A stretch of DNA of 64,000 bases, taken from assembly GCA_965153455.1 (NCBI GenBank), contig OZ234495.1:19526875-19590874 (forward strand). The letters run 5' to 3'. Every line of letters starts with the position of its first letter. The first letter of the stretch is position 1. The position numbers were made by a program, and so were the translations under genes. Of the stretch, positions 49,901 to 61,823 are shown piece by piece. The notes beneath the pieces were generated by a model. It did no database searches, was not told the origin of the DNA, and saw only the letters and a program-made list of their open reading frames with translations. This DNA comes from Sphagnum compactum (taxonomy: Eukaryota; Bryophyta; Sphagnopsida; Sphagnales).

Positions 49901-52269
49901 ATTTCAAGAGTCATTTATGACATATAAGTGGTGTGTAATGTACATGATTTATAGAAAAAAAAAATTTGCTTATAATAATATAGAAAATGAACCTTCAATT
50001 AGTGGAGATATTTTGGTATGATTTGAAATTATGATCATTTTTTCAAACTAAACATTGAACAACATTTTTGTCTTCAACATTGAATTGTCCGTCCCTCCTT
50101 GAACAAAGGTAAATCACACCACCTTTTGAACTATTCAATTTGCATTTATGCACCTATTGGCCAATGAATAATAGACCTACACAACATACACTACTCATGA
50201 AGCACCAAATAAACAATATATATGTTGGTGACAAGTATCTCACTACAAGTAAAAAGATTAACACATGTAACAACTTGTAAATTGCACAAATTGATCAAAT
50301 TTCAACATGAGTTGTTTACAATATTTTGTGTTTTGTTTAGTAATCAATGGCCTCATTTTCTCAATGAACCAAAGAAAATAGTTTTTCTCATCTTAAAATG
50401 TTCAACCATGTGAAATCATGTGGTTGATCTATGTTTCATCCAATCGTCAAGATCAAAACTTAAAATTTGATTCATAATTGACAAATGATGAGCATGAAAC
50501 ACAAAAATAAAAAGAATGCACCAAAAGGTTATGGAGTCTATGGTTATACATGATGTGCCAATTCGTCACAATGCATCACATCAGTTTAATATCAATGCCT
50601 TTTGGTGTCACATCTATCTTAAAATTCATAAGATACCATATTTACACATGTAAACATTTTACATTTAAAAGAAAAAATATTCAAAAATTACAACTATTGC
50701 ATACAATATCGTTGTATGTAGATACATTTTGTAAGGGATTTGTGATTTATCTTTTGTGAGATTTAAATTGAGTTTATAAATCATTCATTATATGATCTTG
50801 CAAATAGTTTTTAAAGCATGTGAGCATATTTACATTGGACAAAAATTTTGGTCTCATGTTCAATTTGTACATGCCAAGACCAAAATTGAACATGGGACCT
50901 TTATTTTATTAAATGTATAAAAATTAAATTAATTATCTTTTTTTCATGTTATATAATTGGTTTCACATTTGTTTTGATGTCAAAACTGATGCGTTAGTCA
51001 TGACACCGATGTGAAATTGTCACATCATGTCCATTTGAACAACCATGATGAAATTTCTATAGTTTTTGCAAGTTGACTCTTAAAGTTCAAAGAAGGAAAA
51101 GTGGCTTTTGTGTGAAGGATGATTTGGCATAGCTCAATGCAAAGGATAAAACAATCAACAACAAAAAATTGTTGATCATCCATGACATGGAAACAAAAGT
51201 AGCCACAAAATTAAAACAAAATATCAAACCTACAATGTAATAACAAAAGATATTTTGAATCAAACTTTGAATGACTTGATCAAAATGTAACCCATTTTAG
51301 ACAAAACCTTGCAAAAAGAGAAAAGAAAAAAAATGTGGCAAAGAAGTAAAACAAAGTTGCATTGTATCCAAACCACATCTTGCAACAAGGAACAAAACAT
51401 TTGATGTGAAACATAATTGTCATAATAATTAAATCATTGAAAAAATGTAAAAGAAATAAGCACAAAAAGACCAAAAAACAAAAGAAGAAAAATGTGTACT
51501 TATAAATATGAAACAAACTCAATGAAACAAAATAAAAGGACTTAAATGAAATTAATTTTTGAACAATGATTTTATCATGACCCTAACTTGGGTGCATGAC
51601 CAACTCCTAGGATGGATAGCAAAGTGTCCTTCTTGAAATGAAAGAAAGCATGAGGCAATAACCTTTGGGATCAAGCTAAACAAATTGTTTGAGACATGAA
51701 GTGAATGCAAAAATGTCTAAACACTTGGGTGGTGTGAAGTCAAAATGTGTGGGAGTTAATTTTGGAAGGTGAAAACAAGGTTAAATGAACAATCAAATTA
51801 CCTTGGTTATTTACTTGTAAAATAAATAAAAATTAGCAACAAAACCCATCATAAAATCATTATACATTGAATTTTTTACTTGAATTATCAAACATATGAT
51901 AAATTTTCACTATATGCATTAAATTTTTTAATTCCACATTGTATATGTAGGTTTCAAGTAAGTTCTTAAAAATACAATCTATTTGTGGTATCTCATTTTT
52001 CTAATGAAAGTTTTGTTTGAATACACAAAAATATGTTTTAATAAAAAGATTTTTTTAAATTTGTTTTATGACACTTTCAAATTTATGACATGAACTTCAT
52101 ATCCTAACTTTATATATATAGTAATGTCAAAATGCCATTGAACACATATTAACCAAAAAATGTTTAAATCTATTTTTTAGGTTCATTTGCTTGTAGTCTT
52201 TTGAAATTAAATTCATATAAACTAATAAAAAGGATTGATGGTACTTGACACATATTTTTAATTGCATTT

Positions 52270-54680
52270 ACTTTATTGTATTTCACCTTGGAAGCATTCC
52301 CAAAACTCCCAAATTGAACTTTCAATTTGAGAATGGGAAGTTCTAAGGTGTCTTGAATATTTGAATCAAGTTTTTAAAACCAAAACTTGTCCAAATTGAG
52401 CCTCTTTAAATTGTTGTAAAGGTCTTACAAAATATTACAATAAAATGGGCTTTCATTTCCACACTACATTAAAAACATGAAATCCATGACTATGGCATTT
52501 TACAAATGAAAACTTAGTTATGTAGTCATATGCAACATGCCTATGTGCCATTTATCTGACTTCATGAATGTGATGACTACATGACTATGATTACAACTAC
52601 ATGGCTAATAATCATCTTTAAAAAGGTGGAATTACTTGTTAAGTACATGTGGACTACGTAGACAAATAACTAACCTAGGTCAACTCGGGTAGGTACATAG
52701 GTTAAATAGGTAGGTAACTACCTAGTTAGGTTAAGTAATTAGTTACATTACATAGGTAGGCTAAGTGGTTAGGACTAAAAAATTCAGAATAATATGATGA
52801 CACAACATATCATTTGGTGAAGTGCAATGGTTAAAGATTTGGTTTTTCAACATGGAGTTCAAGTGTTCAAATCATACAACTTACATATACATGCTTAACT
52901 AGGCTACCTAGTTTAAACTAGGTTTCTTGTTTAGCCTAAGTTGCAAAGGCTAGGCTAAAAATCTAAACTTAGGACTAGGTAGGTAACTAAGTAGGAAGGT
53001 GGGCAAGGTAGTAAGTAGATATAAATATTTATGTTAGTTAATCAAACTAGGTATGTTCTACATGATTGCACGATCATGGAAAAATGGCATTTGTGATTGT
53101 AACCATGGAAACAACTAACGATAATTGACATATAAATTTGTTGTGTAATCCAAATCATCCTTTAAACAACTAGATATTAGTCAATTATGTAAGATAGGTT
53201 TTGGTGTAGTGTTAAAACAAAGATTTGTAACATAAATTAAATGGCCATTTGAACATGTAGGAATCAAATTCTCAAGGCAACTTTTGGCCACTTAAAATGA
53301 CAATTTTAAAGGTCAAATCACATTTGATTGAAGAGAATGAAACATCATTGGGAAAAAAAAATCAAAGGTTACAACTTTGCTTATGAAAGCTATCAATTTA
53401 AATGCAAAATGAAAAAATTATGAACCCAAAATTAAACAACTCATAATTTGGCAAATTTGGGATTTTTGTTGGGATTTTTGAAAAAAATGACCATTTTGGG
53501 GAACAACAAAAAAAATTATAAGGAGGAAAATGATATCCCTTTCAAATTTTGAATTGTGGTGAGTCTTATGAGTTTGAGTTAGTCCATGGTTAATTTACTC
53601 ATGCACCATTTTGATTTTAAAATTATGCACTAACCACCTTCTTGTTTAATTCATGTAGTTTGAAATTTTGTGAATTCAATTTAAAGAACTCATCCTAGTT
53701 TATCCTCAAGCTCCTACATGACCTTCTTGCATGTCTATTTTGAAGTAGACTTCTAACTTTCAAAATGGAACAAAGATGAGGACCAAAAGTAGTGTAAAGA
53801 AATGTAACCTCACAAAGGACCTTCCACAAATGTAACCAAACAAAAAAAACAAAAGCAAAAAATGTTGTGACCTTAGCCTTGGACTCATGACCAAGGTTGG
53901 GGCATGATAAGGAAAACTAGTTAAGAAAGTGGCCACATTGTCCTAGGATTCAAAAGCATTCCCATGAGTGTGAAAGTGCAAAAGCAAATCCCAACACTCC
54001 AAATGGATTTTCACTTTGAAAGTTGAAAGCATTAGGGTGTCCATAATATTTGTAATAAGGTTCAAAGGATTAAACCTTTTCCAAATTGCACCTTATTTCT
54101 AGATTGTTGAAAACGTTTTAAAGAATGGATAACTATTGTGGGGTTACATTTCCAAATCAAAAAATTGAAACATAAGTATTTGGAAGGTTATGAATCATCA
54201 AAGTGTTTCCTAGCCACTAAATTGTCTAATAGAAGGGCAAATTAATTTTGACTTGGGAACCTGATATGTCCTTATAAATGTTTGTCAAGATCTAAAAATT
54301 TTCCATTGAGGATTCTCAATTGAAGCTTAAACAACAAAAATTACGAGCCCCCAAAGTGACAAGACTCATAACTTGGTAATTTCAAGATTCCCACTCGGGA
54401 GTCTTCAATGAAAATGTCATTCAAATGTAGCCCTCATGGGGGGTTATAGAATATACTATAAGGAAAAGAATGTTCACTTCTCTCAAGTTCAAACCATGAT
54501 GTGTTTTGTGAGTCCAAGTTAACCCATGGTGTATCCATGCATTGTTTACCTTCAAATTACATTAATTGTGAAATTTGACATGTCCATGAGCCCTATTGAA
54601 AAGTTCAACTTAGTCCCATCCTAAAGTATATTTTTCACCTTGAAAGTTAGGGAATGTGCCTTGGGGTTTGCATTTGTTGC
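52270..54680 (+). repeat. diverged direct repeats of unknown family
   Basis: Two pairs of segments match imperfectly in the same orientation. About 52285-52450 matches about 53955-54120, sharing 'agcattccca', 'ctttcaatttgagaa / tttcactttgaaag', 'ccaaattg'. About 53430-53770 matches about 54330-54680, sharing 'aactcataa.ttgg', 'gagtttgagttag / gagtccaagttaac', 'ccatggt', 'gcattgtttacc'-like words. Similar words appear near 56520-56980 too. These look like old copies of one dispersed element. Confidence 0.4.
52650..53040 (+). repeat. degenerate TAGG/CCTA-rich stretch
   Basis: Many 'taggtagg', 'aactaggt' and 'ctacctag' words occur within 400 bases, too irregular for a simple microsatellite. The same words make the AGGT array at 16745 and its surroundings. 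Confidence 0.55.
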
Positions 54681-57600
54681 AAAGTTGGGAATCGACTAGG
54701 TTATTTACCATTAATTCCACTTGACAAACCTAGGAGTGCATTGAGAAAAAACAACAAAGAAATGAAAATGAAGTAAAATGAAATGTTGACATAAGAAAAA
54801 CCAACAGTGACGAAAATTTAACAAATGGAATAAAGTAGAGTGCCAAATCAAAGGAGTTAAAAAAAAAAGGCCATTTCAATGAAAACCTTTGACACTTATG
54901 GCAAAACAATGGAACGAAATGTTAACATAAGCAAAAGAAAAAATTGGATAGAAGTAAAAGCAATTTGTTTTAGACAAAAGTCAAAGGAGGGCATTGACAT
55001 AAGCAAAAACAATAAATTGTAGGAAAATGGAATAGAATGGAATGTAGAATGAAAGAGGCTCAAAACATTAGAGGAAAAAAGGGAGAGTGAATGGGTTGTA
55101 AGGGGTAAAAGTATTGGAACACCATATTGAAGGTGAACATTAAAGAATTGCAAAATAGAAAAAATGAAAGTTAAGTATGAGTGTCAACTTGTTTAAACTA
55201 GTTTGTGGCATGGGTCATAATTTATATTAACCTTAGTGTTAAGGTAACTAACCTTAGTCATGTTAACACCATATATGTGAGTGGTGTTTTAATGCCATAT
55301 ATAAGGGGATTGCATATCATTTTATGTAACACACATCAAAGGACAATTTAAGTTCTTTTCATTACATTAAAAACATGATTTTTGTGATTAGAACATTTTA
55401 TGATTATGTCATAAATTTAGTTATGTAATAATGTGAATCAAGATGTTTTACTTGATTAATCATGATTATGACTATACAATTAAAGGTCCAAAATGACTAA
55501 AGGCATAATATGACTACAATATATGAAATTGCCTTCCCCATTAAATGAGATGGGAGTTTCTTACAAAGACAAGGTTTACAATAAGAAGTTTTTTTTAAAA
55601 TTAAGTTATCATTGGGTCCAACAATTTGTAGTACCACAAACAACAAAAAAATTCGAAAATGTTTTTCATGTAGATTTCAACATGTTTGAATGCATTGCAC
55701 TTTGAGATTCACAACTCACACCTACAACCTACACAACAACAAACCTCAAAATGGTGTGGTAAGATTTGTTATATATCTATACTTTCATTTCTTCCATTGA
55801 AACAATAGAAATACATGCATTTTATACTTACCCTAACCTAAAACATTTTTTTGATTTCTTGGTTTGCGTATAAGAAGGGGAAAAACCTACCTATTATAGG
55901 TCAAAGTGCATACCCCCTACTTCTTAGAGATTAAAGATAGGAAAAGTAAGGTTGTCATGATGTTGAATGTGCCTTTCACAAAAAAAGTGGCATGCTAAAC
56001 CAACCAAGTATGGATGCTTAGAAGAATGCCTAACCTTAATTTACATCACAAACTATATATAATACCAATGATTATTAAAAACCTTGTAATAAGTGATAGA
56101 AGCAAATAGATGACACATCATGTTAGAGGAAGGAATGAATGCAATCAAAATAGGGAAAGGTTCTTTGAGCAAGCCTAGTAGTGACACACACCTAGGTTTG
56201 TCAAGTGGTATTGATGGTAAAAGAACTTGTTGATTCCCAAATTTGCAACAAAATGCAAATCCAAGGCGTGTTCCCAAGGTCCCAAAAAAGAAACCGGGGT
56301 GGGAGATTTGGGATGGATTAAGATGAACTCACAAGTAGTTGTTCAAGGTGTGATCAACCTACAAAAAAAAAAAAAGGTGTTTACTGCAAGTTAAAACCAA
56401 AGTGGTGCATGGACGAACCACGAACAACAACTTTCATAAGACTCATCACGACCCATAAAAAGGAGCAATCATTTCTTCCCTTATAATATATTTTTTGACT
56501 AATGGCAAAGGCTGCATCAAAGTGGCAAAACAATTTGGGACTCCTAAATTTAAATCCTAAAAATTCCCAATTTTGCCCAAATTATGAATCTTGCAACTTT
56601 TTTGGCTCAAAATTCTGGCATATGAACTTTAATTGAAAAAATCTCAAGGGAAAACTTGTAGCCCTTGAAAAACCCTTTCCAACTTCATATCGACACATGT
56701 TCGATTTGAATATCATTTGACCCATGTTTGCCAAGTTTTCACAATTGAAAATTAAGTTATTAATTTGATTTTAACTTTTTTGGGGGCATAATTCCAAACT
56801 CAAAACTCCAAATGGAAATGTGAGTCCACTTTCAATATCTATGTTTTAAAACCTTTTTAATGGTTTTGGGGCCCAATTTGGATGTCATTTATTATTTGCA
56901 CTTTTGTCCTAAACATTCAAGATTCCACAAGACTTCAATTCCTAAAGTGGAAAACCCACTTGGGAGTGTTGAGATTCATTCTCTTATATGTGAAAATGTG
57001 CTTGAATATCTTTCCCCCTCTTTTGTTTATCCTTGCTTGTGAGTCAAAGGCTAGGGTTGTGATGAATAGGTTATGGAACATACCCCTAGCCTCATTTTCT
57101 AATCATTTAAATTGCAAGATATGATCTACAAAAATTGGGCTAGCTAGTAGTGTGTTAATAAAAGAGGAGGATGTAACAATGGTTGTTTGGCTTTAGATAT
57201 GTAAAAATGAAAAATATACCCTACAATAACTCAAGATGAAGGTGGTAGAACTTATTCAAACCTACACCAAATTTTAGAATGGTGCACCAAGGAACAATTG
57301 GTGGCTTGGGTTCAAGTGTTGACACCTTGAATTGAATATTTATCAAATGAAAGGATTCAAAGTTTGTAGAACACAAGGTTTGATTACCAATCAATACAAA
57401 AAAATGGGGTTTTGCAATTTGCCCTACAATTGGATTTTTTCTAATTGTGTCAACCACTTGCAACTCCAAGTATTTATATGCCCTAAATGTTATTGAACAA
57501 GTTACATCAGTTGCATTAGACATGTTGTAGCATATGCAATTAGGAAATTCATGCAAATAAATTATAATTAAATGTCTAGGCTATAAATTTTGGTGCCATG

Positions 57601-60600
57601 TCCAATTAATGAAAAAATTTAGGTCAATGTTAACATGGCACTTATGTGGATCACTATTCATTCACATTATGGACGAGATGTTAAAACTATAAAACATTAG
57701 ATTGTAACTTTTAAAAACATTCACGGTATTAACTTGTAACTATTTATGATAAAAAAAAAATGGATGGACTACTATGTAACTAACAAAATACTCTTTTACT
57801 GAAATTATCAATTTGTAATATATTTTTAAAAAAATTGGCAATTAAGGATTTGGCAATATATTATCTCACAACTTATGTAAAACTATAATTATAATTTTGT
57901 ATAGTTTTGTAAGTATTGTGATGCCATGAGAACATTTTTCACCATTGTGTTCAACAAACTTTGCATGCACATTATAGTTGTCCAAATTGTGATACATATT
58001 GTAAAAGTAGATTCCATCGAAATTGGAAAAAAAAAAATTGATTTGAAATTGTATGCATTGACATCCAAGGTTGGAAAATACATTGCAAAAGTATTTAAAC
58101 ATATGATCCTTTCTATTGAAATAAAATTTGACTATAATTCTATAATGCCCAAGCTACAAGTATGGCAAAATTTTATTTTTCCCATACAAATGGTCATCAT
58201 GAAAATGATGAACTTATGGAAATGATGACACTCAAATATTGTCATTTGATTTATACTTAAATTGTATTTCCTTTTTGTGAAATGCCTTCTATGTTGTTTA
58301 AATGGAAGAAGCCATAATTTTTTCATTCCAGCTTGTCTACTTTTGAAATGTGCCATATTTTGATATTTAATGTCACATATGAAATGAAGTCAATACCATT
58401 TAGATAACCTTGTAATCCATAAGGTTTCTAAGTGTCCATATTTTCAATCCAAATAAAACTATATTTATACAATTGTTGTGCTACTAATTTTATCACTAAA
58501 ATGCAACATACATATCACATTATGACTTGATATAAACTAAACTACAACTTACACTTGCACACAATGGATGATTTGAAAACAAAATGCATCACGTAATTGA
58601 TGTATTGAAGTTAAACATCATCATATTTGGTCTCTTGCTTCACCTTTATTCTTTTGACATTTGCCTTTTTGCATGTTTTGGTTTGATTTACTACACAATA
58701 AACAATGACACCTTTAGTGAAATAGTTATTAACAATCTAAGAAAAATGTAACATAACATTACATTCATTCTCGTTTAAAATTTTTATTTTCAATCGCAAC
58801 CACCATCTCTCATGATCATTATAAATAACATCTACAAGTGGAATTTTAAACAAAATGGATGTTTTTTGCACACCATAATACAAATATTAAAAAATCATTT
58901 GTGGACCTATTATCATGAATGCCATCCTCGAACATGATCACCCATTGATGACGACCAACATCACCATCGCCAACATCATCATGGATGAATTTCATCAATT
59001 CACATTCATTTTCTTCCATAATAAATATTTTTCATGAACATGGATGAAATTCATTTATCACCATCCATTTTTCAGTGATAATGAATCGAGTTCATCCAAC
59101 ACCGTCCATTTTTCATCCAAAACTTCTAATTTGTATTTTATGAATGTTTCCAAGAAAGTTCGTTGGATGGTGGGCATATGGAACCCTTTGTGGAAGCTTC
59201 CTTTACTTAACTTCAAAATAACACAAATAGAAATAAAACCCCCATTATATTAAAAAAGTCAACACTAATTTAAATATGATTTTGCACCATAACATTATTT
59301 GTTTCATTTCATCTTCTTGTTTTAATATGTTATCAAAATATATTTCATTTGAACTTCATTTTGGCACTTGCCCATTTCATGTTATGTTTTTTATTTTCAT
59401 GTTCCATGTTTGGATTTAGATTTAGGGTTACTTTTCCCATAATTTGTTTTGATTTTCATGTGTATCGGAAATCCTTTTGTTTTCATAGCTTTTGTGCTCA
59501 TAACATTTTCAATCCTCCTCCATGCTTTGTAAATGAATAATAAGATTTGCAACAACCTCTCATCGTTAGATCTATGAAAGCCATAAATGCAAAAAAAATC
59601 TTAGCTCTATGTATCACATATGATAGTTTCATCAACAAAAGATCAAAAAGTGCACAAAATGTTTAAAAAGAATGGCCCTTTCCTTTCTAGTTCATTTGAA
59701 TTTCTTGCGAGTAAACATAAGGTGCATGAAGGTCATTGATGCAAAAGGGAAGATCTAATAATTTACTACGACATGTCATTTTGAACGTGACATCTTAGTT
59801 GCACCCAAATCTTGGGAATGGGAATGGTTGTCGACTACAAATTGCGTATAAATACATGTAGCTAGTGGATTTCGTCTAGCTTTTAACCTTTTCTGGGGTG
59901 AAAGACTATGTAATAATTACATCAAATTTTGCAAACTAGGGAAATGCATGGTGATTTTTTTTTTAAAAAGCTTAAATTATCAATGTTTTTTTGAAAAAAA
60001 TCATTTATTTCTTCAATAGATTTATACCCAATGGAATTTCCCTCATTAATCAACATGTATTGATCCTTAATGGGCATGGTACATCGCGTATCACCTTATA
60101 AACAATGGAGCAAAAACAAGGGTTTGGATTGGATATATGATCGCATCGCTTTCACATACCTTGCATGCACTTCATCCTTTAAATGTGTCTTAATTCAAAA
60201 CTATCAAAATAACATTCAAAAAAGTAAAAGATGAGCTATGATTTGAAAGAATATTTACATTGAAATACATTTACCCTAGGGAATGGAAGACAATATTTGA
60301 CCCTATGAGATATACATAATTACATATTAGATGAAAGGGTAAATGAAAGCTATAGTGGCTCATTTTTGGCAAATAAAACAATTCTTAAAACCTCATTTTT
60401 TGGGATTAAATTGACCTAAGTGATAATTATGAGATGAACTAATGAAGTATATGTGAACAAAATCTCAACTAGACATCCTTTTTATGTTAAATAAGCTTGA
60501 AAAGCCTCCTACCATATGCTCTTGGAACTCCTTTAGATTTTACTACTACCACTTTCCGTTATAAAAATGCTTTGAATATATTTTTAACACTATTGATTGA

Positions 60601-60607
60601 TTGATTT

Positions 60608-60715
60608 GGTGCGGAATCGCTGATGAATACATACAAAGAACTTGACAAGTTGGGTGCGGAATCGCTGATGAATACATACAAAGAACTTGACAAGTTGGTG
60701 CGGAATCGCTGATTC
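60608..60715 (+). repeat. tandem repeat, 45-bp period, about 2.4 copies
   Basis: Units starting ggtgcggaatcgctgatgaa lie at 60608 and 60653, with a partial third at 60697. The first two are identical over 'tacatacaaagaacttgaca'. The near identity means the array is young. Confidence 0.95.
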
Positions 60716-61466
60716 ATCAGAACCGAAGGTTGACCAAGTAAGTTCGAAACTGTAGTCAGCAAATCATTTCTTTCCTAAGTATGCCCTAAACCCTAGTACC
60801 GAACATGTACCTTATCTGGGGTATGTAAAAGATATGGGTAGAATTTTTCTAGTGCGTGTGAAGGGCATCTCCACCTTACAAGAGGGACAACATTACACGG
60901 AAGATCTCATACCCCCTCTTCTCAAATGAATCACAGCCATCCATTTATGAAAACAAAATTGTATGAATGAATTCTTTTATGCCAGGTTCCAAGACTAAGG
61001 ACCTTGAATGGGGCTTTCCGAGAATTTGGTTCCTTTGCTCGACTCTCACCTCATGATGAATTGGGCTTTGCGCTGGGGATGTCACGGCCTTCTTTTACTC
61101 AAAATCACAGCCCTTTAATATTCTGGTAAGGACCGACCTCAAATGACGAGTCGCTTCTGGGAATTTGGGTCCCACACTCAACTCGGCTCCTGCTTTGCAC
61201 TGGTCCCTCCCTCATTCACAGAACGGCCCCATTCTAGGTCCTTAGAATCGTCCCTACACATATTAGACTCCGGCCGGATTCGATCCCGGGAAAGCCTAAC
61301 GAGACAGACTAGGTAGGCAACTATGGAGAGCTAGGCCGGATCGGGCCGGGCCGGGCCGGGTTTTGAAATGGCATGTAACCGCTGCGTTCAAATAAAGATA
61401 GCGTTAAAACTACGTTGGAAGCAACGTGGCCCCCCACACTTGACCCGTCCCACCCTTTCACTTCCC

Positions 61467-61823
61467 TTCCACTTCTTCTTCTTCTTTTTCTTCTTCTTCA
61501 TGGGCTTCTGTCCCTCGCTCGTTTTCTTTTAAGAATTGGCGCCCGGTTTCTCTCTCTGTGTCTGTGTTGTTCTGCAACTCCTCCTCTTCCTCTGCTTTCT
61601 TTGTGCGCGCTACCAAGACTCCCTCATTACTACATCCTTGTTGGAATTATTATTTTTGTCTCGATTTCTTCTGTTTTTTCTTCCTGTTCCATTTTGCTTC
61701 CGGTTTGTTCGTTCCTCATTTTAAGTACAGGTGGATCGTTGAAAAAACTTCTCTATTGTTGTTGCTGCTCTTCCACCAAGGGAGACGGACAGAGGTCATC
61801 ACCTTTACGTACACAACTCCGGC
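61467..61823 (+). promoter_or_regulatory. probable leader and core promoter of the Ran gene
   Basis: A pyrimidine patch (CTTCTT repeats, 61472-61499) and a generally T- and C-rich stretch run to the start codon. Pyrimidine patches are frequent near plant transcription starts. An apparent open frame here lacks an ATG and is low-complexity, so I take it as untranslated. Confidence 0.4.

Larger units (their letters stand above)
44608..61466. other. 16.9-kb AT-rich gene-free region
   Basis: No gene is recognised. Open frames are short and lack family similarity. Most of 44.9-61.0 kb is very AT-rich. Structures I can support are the GC-rich palindrome at 46921-46985, a TATATA run near 48616, the TAGG-rich stretch near 52650-53040, diverged repeats at 52.3-54.7 kb and a 45-bp tandem repeat at 60608. 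From about 61.0 kb the composition rises in GC towards the Ran gene, with a GGGCC run at 61341-61360. I expect old transposon debris, but no pol motif could be read. Confidence 0.6.

Noticed and set aside
61270-61300. ccggattcgatcccggg, reminiscent of a tRNA T-arm
   Set aside because: No acceptor stem, D-arm or anticodon arm could be fitted around it.
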